From contig CALISH010000154.1 in assembly GCA_938041275.1 (NCBI GenBank), positions 1 to 29,946 on the forward strand: DNA of 29,946 bases, written 5' to 3'. Each line of letters begins with the position of its first letter. Position 1 is the stretch's first letter. Made by a program: the position numbers and the translations under genes. Below are positions 25,292 to 29,946 of the stretch, piece after piece. Source of the DNA: an uncultured Solobacterium sp. Its GTDB lineage: Bacteria > Bacillota_I > Bacilli_A > Erysipelotrichales > Erysipelotrichaceae. The notes beneath the pieces were generated by a model. The model was given only the letters and a program-made list of their open reading frames with translations. It searched no databases and was not told the DNA's origin.

Positions 25292-26310
25292 AGCACCGCC
25301 CTTCTAAAAAAACAGTCCTTAGAAACTAAATTCCAAGCTTTCTTTATCTTCGTTAAACCTTTTTTGAGAAATACATAAACCCTTGGTGATCCTGCATAGA
25401 TAATCGCTTTCCCAATGGTCATTCGGCGTTTCGCATTGCGAAATGGAAAGTTTTTATCTGAATTAGCTGTCTTCACATCCAAAAAATGATTTTCTAGTCC
25501 CACACTAGTGGCACTCATATAGAGAACAGCCATATGGTCTCTCAAGTAACAAGTATTCTTTGGACTCTCTCCCCTATCTTCTAAAAACTGTTCCAATTCC
25601 TTACACAATGTGCGGATATCTTCCACATGCTTTTTTTCCCTTTTATTTGAAATTGAGCCTGGGCGATTTCGATGATAGTAAAACTCAAAATCCCCATCCA
25701 CCACTCGTTGAGCACAAATCATAGCTTTTGGGGTAAATAACTCATCCTCATGGACAAGACCTTCCTTAAATCTCAAATTTTTTTCCTCAATAAAGTCTCG
25801 TCGATAGATGTAAAATTGACTACATGCAAAAAGATAGTCTCTGCGGTACCCGTCCTCAAGAAAATCTCGTCCCTTCATAACCCCCACAATGGGACTTTTA
25901 TTTCCTCTCTTTTTACTGATACAAGTGCCATTCAAGCGATAGGCATGTCCTGCAATAATATCAGGTTGATCATATTCTTCAATCTTTTTCCTAAAATTAC
26001 TAAGGGCATCTCTTGAGAAGTAGTCATCACTGTCCAAAAAGACGATATACTCCCCTCTGGCCATTTCTATCCCTTGATTCCTTGCTGTCGAAAGACCTTG
26101 ATTTTTTTCATTGTATACCGCAATGATCTCTCCACGCTTTTCATATCCTTTAACAACTTCTCTGGAACCATCACTTGAATCATCATCAATCACAATAATT
26201 TCATAATCTGTGCAGTCCTGCTTGAGCACAGATTCAATCGCCATAGGCAGGTAGTCTCTGGTATTGTAGACAGGTATAATTACACTAAATAGAAGTTTTT
26301 CTATTTTCAT
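25288..26310 (-). CDS. Glycosyltransferase family 2
   Basis: A 340-residue GT2 enzyme with a full GT-A domain at about 8-110: VIIPVYNTRDYL, VIDDDSSDGS (40-49), NQGLSTARNQG and the metal site FLDSDD (91-96). The C-terminal part is basic, with EEKNLRFKEGLVHEDE (residues near 195-210) as in CpsI/WaaV-like transferases. ATG 26310 is chosen with GAGG eight bases upstream; GTG three codons earlier lies within that ribosome site's flank. It starts 16 bases after the cytidylyltransferase gene and overlaps the GT32-type gene by four. It adds a sugar in repeat-unit assembly. Confidence 0.9.
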   Translation of the reverse strand: MKIEKLLFSVIIPVYNTRDYLPMAIESVLKQDCTDYEIIVIDDDSSDGSREVVKGYEKRGEIIAVYNEKNQGLSTARNQGIEMARGEYIVFLDSDDYFSRDALSNFRKKIEEYDQPDIIAGHAYRLNGTCISKKRGNKSPIVGVMKGRDFLEDGYRRDYLFACSQFYIYRRDFIEEKNLRFKEGLVHEDELFTPKAMICAQRVVDGDFEFYYHRNRPGSISNKREKKHVEDIRTLCKELEQFLEDRGESPKNTCYLRDHMAVLYMSATSVGLENHFLDVKTANSDKNFPFRNAKRRMTIGKAIIYAGSPRVYVFLKKGLTKIKKAWNLVSKDCFFRRAVL

Positions 26311-26326
26311 GTTCTTCACCTCAGAA

Positions 26327-26782
26327 TTAATTCTTTGGATCAGTATTGATGTCCCCGTGCTCTAACTTTGACTCACCATCTACAGCATTGGCATCATAGA
26401 GATCCCTCTTAATCTGAGAAGAACTAATTTCTGGTGTCCTCTCTAAATAGACAACCTCAACGCCCTCTTCCTTCAAGAAATCAAACTTGCCCTTCCAATC
26501 ATCTCCCATCACAAAGGTGTCCACATGATATTCATGCATATCACTGCGTTTTTGTTCCCACCTTGTCTCTGGAATAACCAAATCCACATAGCGAACAGCC
26601 TCTAACAACTGCTTTCTCTGCTCATAGGTAAAATAAGTCTTCTTGCGCTTTTCATTCCAATTAAACTCATCTGATGAAAGCACAACAATTAAGTAGTCAC
26701 CATAGGATTTTGCACGGCGCAGCAAATTGATGTGTCCATAATGTAATAAGTCAAATGTTCCGTAAGTTATCACTCTCTTCAT
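26327..26782 (-). CDS. Glycerol-3-phosphate cytidylyltransferase-like enzyme (TagD/Gct type)
   Basis: A 151-residue nucleotidyltransferase. The HxGH motif is HYGH at 14-17 in GTFDLLHYGH, and the second signature RTPEISSSQIK (115-125) corresponds to RTxGISTT of TagD. Family members make CDP-glycerol, or CDP-activated relatives, from CTP. It has about 25 extra acidic residues at the C-terminus beyond the usual 129-residue enzyme. The start at ATG 26782 (MKRVITYG) is the family start, with GGGTG before it, 10 bases after licD ends; an in-frame ATG 16 codons earlier lies inside licD. With LicD next door it probably supplies the CDP-linked group for a phosphodiester decoration. Ethanolamine or another alcohol phosphate cannot be excluded. 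Confidence 0.85.
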   Translation of the reverse strand: MKRVITYGTFDLLHYGHINLLRRAKSYGDYLIVVLSSDEFNWNEKRKKTYFTYEQRKQLLEAVRYVDLVIPETRWEQKRSDMHEYHVDTFVMGDDWKGKFDFLKEEGVEVVYLERTPEISSSQIKRDLYDANAVDGESKLEHGDINTDPKN

Positions 26783-26792
26783 AATTTTCACC

Positions 26793-27629
26793 CTATCCCT
26801 CAAATGTATAATTTCCAAGATCAAATTCACAAATATTGTGTCGATTTTCTCTTTGATCCTCTGGTGGCAACTTCATATAGTCACCATACAAGCTCTTTAA
26901 ATATGCGTCATAGGCCTTTGGAATTGGAAAATAATCGTCCTCAAAGCGCACAATCTCAGTTGTCTCTAACCAGAGCCTCTTCTTTTTTTCCTTCCAGTAG
27001 CCATAAGACCCACCTATAGCCACAACCTCTTCTGTCTTCTGCCCATTATAGGCCAACATCTGTGCATCAATCTTTGCCTGAATTTGCTTTTTTGACATCA
27101 CACTCGTTGCCATGCGAACCAATCGATAAATGGATTTTTTCTTCCAATCTTTATCATCCCAGAGCACATAATGATTCTTAGCTAACAGACATTTCCAATA
27201 AAAAGAGGTCTCCTTCGCCTGCTTCTTTTGTGCCTGTTCATCAGCTGGTACATTGTCAAATGGAAAAATGTCAATGTAGATTCCCTTGTGCAAATCCACA
27301 TCCTTTGTGTTTCTCTCCACAAACTTTGTTCCCTCTAGACGCAACTTCAAAAATGGAAGTGCATAATTTTCATCAGTATCCCAAGTCTGCATAAAAATGG
27401 TCTTTGGCAACTCTTCCTTTGCGTATTCCATAAACTTGTCATAGTCCTCTCGAAGCATGCCAATGTCCAAATCATCATCCCATGGAATAAATCCCTTGTG
27501 ACGAACGGCACCCAATGCCGATCCTGCGAGCAAAAAATAATTGAGATTATGTTTCTCACAGATTTTTTTCGTTTCCTTTGCAAGCAACAGCTGTGCAAGC
27601 TGTGCCTGTCGCAATGACTTCTTATCCAT
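26793..27629 (-). CDS. LicD-family phosphotransferase
   Basis: A 278-residue LicD/FKTN-type nucleotidyltransferase-fold protein. The signature is at residues 34-56: LLAGSALGAVRHKGFIPWDD, then DLDIG, with D51-D55 as the metal site. LicD proteins move a phospho-alcohol (phosphocholine, phosphoglycerol or phosphoribitol) from a CDP carrier to a glycan. The gene's ATG overlaps the flippase TAA by one base (TAATG), and the cytidylyltransferase follows after 10 bases. Because that neighbour is TagD-like and no choline kinase or choline importer is present, phosphoglycerol is the best guess. The C-terminal region carries the family's IDIFPFDNVP block (about 114-123). Confidence 0.88.
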   Translation of the reverse strand: MDKKSLRQAQLAQLLLAKETKKICEKHNLNYFLLAGSALGAVRHKGFIPWDDDLDIGMLREDYDKFMEYAKEELPKTIFMQTWDTDENYALPFLKLRLEGTKFVERNTKDVDLHKGIYIDIFPFDNVPADEQAQKKQAKETSFYWKCLLAKNHYVLWDDKDWKKKSIYRLVRMATSVMSKKQIQAKIDAQMLAYNGQKTEEVVAIGGSYGYWKEKKKRLWLETTEIVRFEDDYFPIPKAYDAYLKSLYGDYMKLPPEDQRENRHNICEFDLGNYTFEG

Positions 27630-29080
27630 TACAACTCCCTTCTCCCTAACATTCTTCCTCTAAATTTATTGATAAATTCAAGGATAACTTGATCCCTGAA
27701 AATCATCAGCAACACTACATAACTTATACCACCTGAAATCACCTGACTGGCAATTCTTAATGCTCCTCGCATATGCATCTTATTAAATTGATAGACCAAA
27801 AGTCCCATCAAGACTCCTGCAAGGATATATTTCAAAAAGCTACCTAAAATTTCTTTAAAGTGCAATACACTCTTGCACTTTACTGCAAAGACAACTGCAA
27901 TAAAAATTTCTGAAATAATAGATGCAATACAAGCCCCCAACGCCTGATAGCGGATAATAAAGACATAGTTTAACACCAAATTCATCAATACACCCGTAAT
28001 CATTATGACATTATAAAACTTTTGCTTTTTCATTGGAATCAAGATTTGTGTTCCATAAAAATCCTTGATACTATCAATGACAACCAAAGTCGCAAAGAGC
28101 TTTAAAATTGGAGTCGCCGGAATAAACTTTTCTCCCAAAAACCAAGGTACTAAAGTTTCTGAGACAGCAATAATTCCCATACAAATTGGCACTGAAATCA
28201 TCATCATCACAGATGATGATTTCTTTAAAATCTTTTGAATTTCTGAATTATTATTTGAGCTAAACAAATAGGCAATTCTTGGCATAATGACGACACTCAA
28301 TGAACTCACTACAGTAATGGAAATATTTTCCAACTTATAGGCCTGCTCATAGTAACCATTTTGAACCGAAGAATGTGTAATCAAACCAATCATTGTCTTA
28401 TCAAAGTAAGCATAGAGCGTTGTTGCAAGTGTCGGTACAAAGTAGACTAAACTATTTCTTAAATGTTCAAAAGTTCCCCACTTTAACACTTTCACTGGCA
28501 CAAGATACTTCTTAAGACCAAACCAAAGACTGAGATTTCCAAGCACCATTGATCCTTGTAAAATTAATGTGTACTTTAAAACATCCGATTCTTTTTTTAC
28601 AAAAATGAAAATCAATGCCAAACTTGTCAGTTTGATAACATAATTTCGAATAACCGTCTTTTTAAATTCCTCAAGTGCTTGTAAAAACCATGAAATATCC
28701 AAAAATGTTGCAGCCACATTCATTGTCAGTGCAAATGCAACTACTTTATTTTCCTTGGCCACAAAAAAGACATAAGCTAAGTAGGAAATGACTGCTATAC
28801 TTGCGGTCAAAAACTTTGCCAAAATAATCTGATAAAACAGGGCCGTTAACTTTCCTTTGTTGTTTCTCACTGAAGCAATTTTCAACTGCCCATATACCTG
28901 CATACCCAACGCTGCAAATATTGCAAAATAGGCTTCAATCGAATAGGCATAGCTATAAATACCAATACCACTTGCCCCTAAAGTTCTAGAAATATAAGGT
29001 GTGGTAATTAGCGGTGCCAATAAAACAAGAACTTGATAGGAAAGATTGTATAAATAATTCTTGATAATCTTAGAGTTCAT
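27629..29080 (-). CDS. Wzx-type polysaccharide flippase (first copy)
   Basis: A 483-residue polytopic protein with the Wzx N-terminus PLITTPYISRTLGASGIGIY at about 23-42 and roughly 12-14 helices. It exports lipid-linked repeat units. The start has GGAGG nine bases upstream of ATG 29080; another ATG six bases earlier is in a different frame. It follows the GT4 gene by 32 bases and overlaps licD by one. It is clearly related to the flippase at 14127-15551, and each of the two is next to one of two related GT4 genes. Confidence 0.9.
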   Translation of the reverse strand: MNSKIIKNYLYNLSYQVLVLLAPLITTPYISRTLGASGIGIYSYAYSIEAYFAIFAALGMQVYGQLKIASVRNNKGKLTALFYQIILAKFLTASIAVISYLAYVFFVAKENKVVAFALTMNVAATFLDISWFLQALEEFKKTVIRNYVIKLTSLALIFIFVKKESDVLKYTLILQGSMVLGNLSLWFGLKKYLVPVKVLKWGTFEHLRNSLVYFVPTLATTLYAYFDKTMIGLITHSSVQNGYYEQAYKLENISITVVSSLSVVIMPRIAYLFSSNNNSEIQKILKKSSSVMMMISVPICMGIIAVSETLVPWFLGEKFIPATPILKLFATLVVIDSIKDFYGTQILIPMKKQKFYNVIMITGVLMNLVLNYVFIIRYQALGACIASIISEIFIAVVFAVKCKSVLHFKEILGSFLKYILAGVLMGLLVYQFNKMHMRGALRIASQVISGGISYVVLLMIFRDQVILEFINKFRGRMLGRREL

Positions 29081-29112
29081 CCATTATATCCTCCTGTACT
29101 CCCTAACCAAAT

Positions 29113-29946
29113 CTAACTCATAAATGAACGAATATGTACTTTTACCATTTCTTCAATGGTGTATCCTTGCACTCTCTCCAGTGCCTTCTCTCCCATCGCC
29201 TTTAAATCCATCTTTGAAATTTTTTGAATTGCCTGTGCCAAGGCATCTACATCCCCTGTCTTTACTACAAATCCACTCTGACCATCTTCGATCAGCTCAA
29301 CTCCTGCACCACAGCGATCAGTACTAATGGTTGGCAACCCATGAGCCATAGCCTCATTGATGACCAATCCCCAAATATCTTCTCTTGTTGGACAGACAAA
29401 AAAATCTGCCGCATCATAATAATAACTCAATTTATCTTTTGGCATAAAATCTAAAAATTTAACATTAGAAATTTTTTCTTTTTCAATAATTTCTTGATAT
29501 TCCTCTGTTGGCTTTCCACCAACAATCAAGAACAGAATCTCTGGATCGACCTTAGCAATTGCCTTTAACAAAACATCCACACCCTTGCGGTGAATAAATT
29601 GCCCAATATTTAAAGCAATCCTTTGATCACTTGAAAATCCTAAAAGTGCTCTGCTCTCCTCTTTTTTCTTTGCCAAGTCCTCTTTCTTCATCAAATCCTT
29701 TTGACAAAGAGAAGAAAATGGATAGGTCACAATCTTGCTCGCATCTGCTCCATAGTGCGTCAAATACTCACTTGTCACCCTTCCACTACTATACCACTTA
29801 CTTGGCATACTCAAAAAATGGGACTTAATCTTATATTTTATTGTACTATCTTCGGAAATTAACCCGCCATCTGCTTCCATGCTAAACGGTCTCTTGTTGC
29901 GCTTTAAAAACTCCATAGCCCACATAAAGGAGGGGTAGGAATAGCC
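29113..29946 (-). CDS. Glycosyltransferase family 4, 5' end cut by the window edge
   Basis: The frame stays open through the right edge, so the true start lies outside; the first ATG in the window (29925) is internal. Alignment with the GT4 at 12992-14110 shows that about 95 N-terminal residues are missing: GYSYPSFMWAME here corresponds to GYATLTAMYAIQ there. The rest is complete: EADGG, YPFSSLCQKD, NIGQFIHRKGVD, and the C-terminal DIWGLVINEAMAHGLP, which is identical in its core to the paralogue. It should add a sugar in the cytoplasmic assembly of the repeat unit. A Wzx gene follows after 32 bases. Apart from the cut, nothing appears damaged. Confidence 0.87.
   Translation of the reverse strand, partial: GYSYPSFMWAMEFLKRNKRPFSMEADGGLISEDSTIKYKIKSHFLSMPSKWYSSGRVTSEYLTHYGADASKIVTYPFSSLCQKDLMKKEDLAKKKEESRALLGFSSDQRIALNIGQFIHRKGVDVLLKAIAKVDPEILFLIVGGKPTEEYQEIIEKEKISNVKFLDFMPKDKLSYYYDAADFFVCPTREDIWGLVINEAMAHGLPTISTDRCGAGVELIEDGQSGFVVKTGDVDALAQAIQKISKMDLKAMGEKALERVQGYTIEEMVKVHIRSFMS

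Noticed and set aside
25628..25640. Homopolymer tracts of seven or eight bases (for example T run near 25631) as phase-variation sites
   Set aside because: Tracts of this length are common in AT-rich DNA, and all the genes containing them are in frame.
23026..29946. Apparent composition break, with the right quarter seeming richer in C on the plus strand
   Set aside because: A few lines counted by eye range from under 20% to over 40% GC within each region, and rml genes are as GC-rich as the right part. A windowed GC and codon-use calculation would be needed.
1..29946. tRNA, rRNA, riboswitch or CRISPR array
   Set aside because: No repeated spacer array, no CCA-ended cloverleaf and no conserved riboswitch core was seen; the non-coding gaps outside the insertion sequence are all under 170 bases.

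Overview
The window is an AT-rich, tightly packed surface-polysaccharide locus of a Gram-positive-type bacterium, most likely low-GC Bacillota. The evidence is AGGAGG-like ribosome sites before most starts, a LytR-CpsA-Psr (LCP) protein (the enzyme class that attaches glycans to the Gram-positive wall), Wzx flippases, a glycerol-phosphate cytidylyltransferase with a LicD protein, and no outer-membrane export genes. I cannot name genus or family from sequence alone. Every real gene lies on the minus strand, so transcription runs from about 29.9 kb down to 0.1 kb, with most junctions overlapping or only a few bases apart.

Region by region, in transcription order. (1) 29.9-23.0 kb: an assembly cassette with a GT4 glycosyltransferase cut by the window edge, a Wzx flippase, LicD, TagD-like cytidylyltransferase, GT2 and GT32-type transferases, and a second Wzx. 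(2) 23.0-19.1 kb: a CapE/FnlA-type UDP-GlcNAc 4,6-dehydratase, a GT4 and a large GT2. (3) 19.1-15.5 kb: a complete dTDP-L-rhamnose pathway in the order rmlA-rmlB-rmlD-rmlC. (4) 15.5-13.0 kb: a third Wzx and a GT4 related to the one at the right edge. (5) 12.9-7.9 kb: behind a likely internal promoter, a small membrane-anchored protein, an LCP protein with an extra solute-binding-like domain, and an SGNH/MBOAT pair expected to O-acetylate the glycan. (6) 7.9-6.9 kb: an insertion sequence whose ends I can place exactly from 25-bp inverted repeats and a perfect 8-bp target duplication; its IS1595/ISXO2-type transposase is broken. (7) 6.8-0.1 kb: a six-gene module (FAD oxidoreductase, GtrB-like GT2, divergent SDR, large membrane protein, TIM-barrel isomerase, GT2) ending at a hairpin terminator at 29-67.

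How the genes may work together: rml genes provide activated rhamnose; the dehydratase provides a 6-deoxy-4-keto amino sugar; TagD/LicD probably add a phospho-polyol such as phosphoglycerol; the GTs build repeat units on a lipid carrier; Wzx proteins flip them; LCP attaches the product to the wall; SGNH/MBOAT acetylate it. The last module probably makes or adds a further, unidentified sugar modification. No initiating transferase and no convincing Wzy polymerase is visible in the window. Three flippases suggest more than one glycan or a mosaic of cassettes.

The points most worth checking are the uncharacterised module at 100-6832 with its four-cysteine FAD protein and YxxxR dehydrogenase, the three flippases, the LCP fusion, and the precisely bounded dead insertion sequence.
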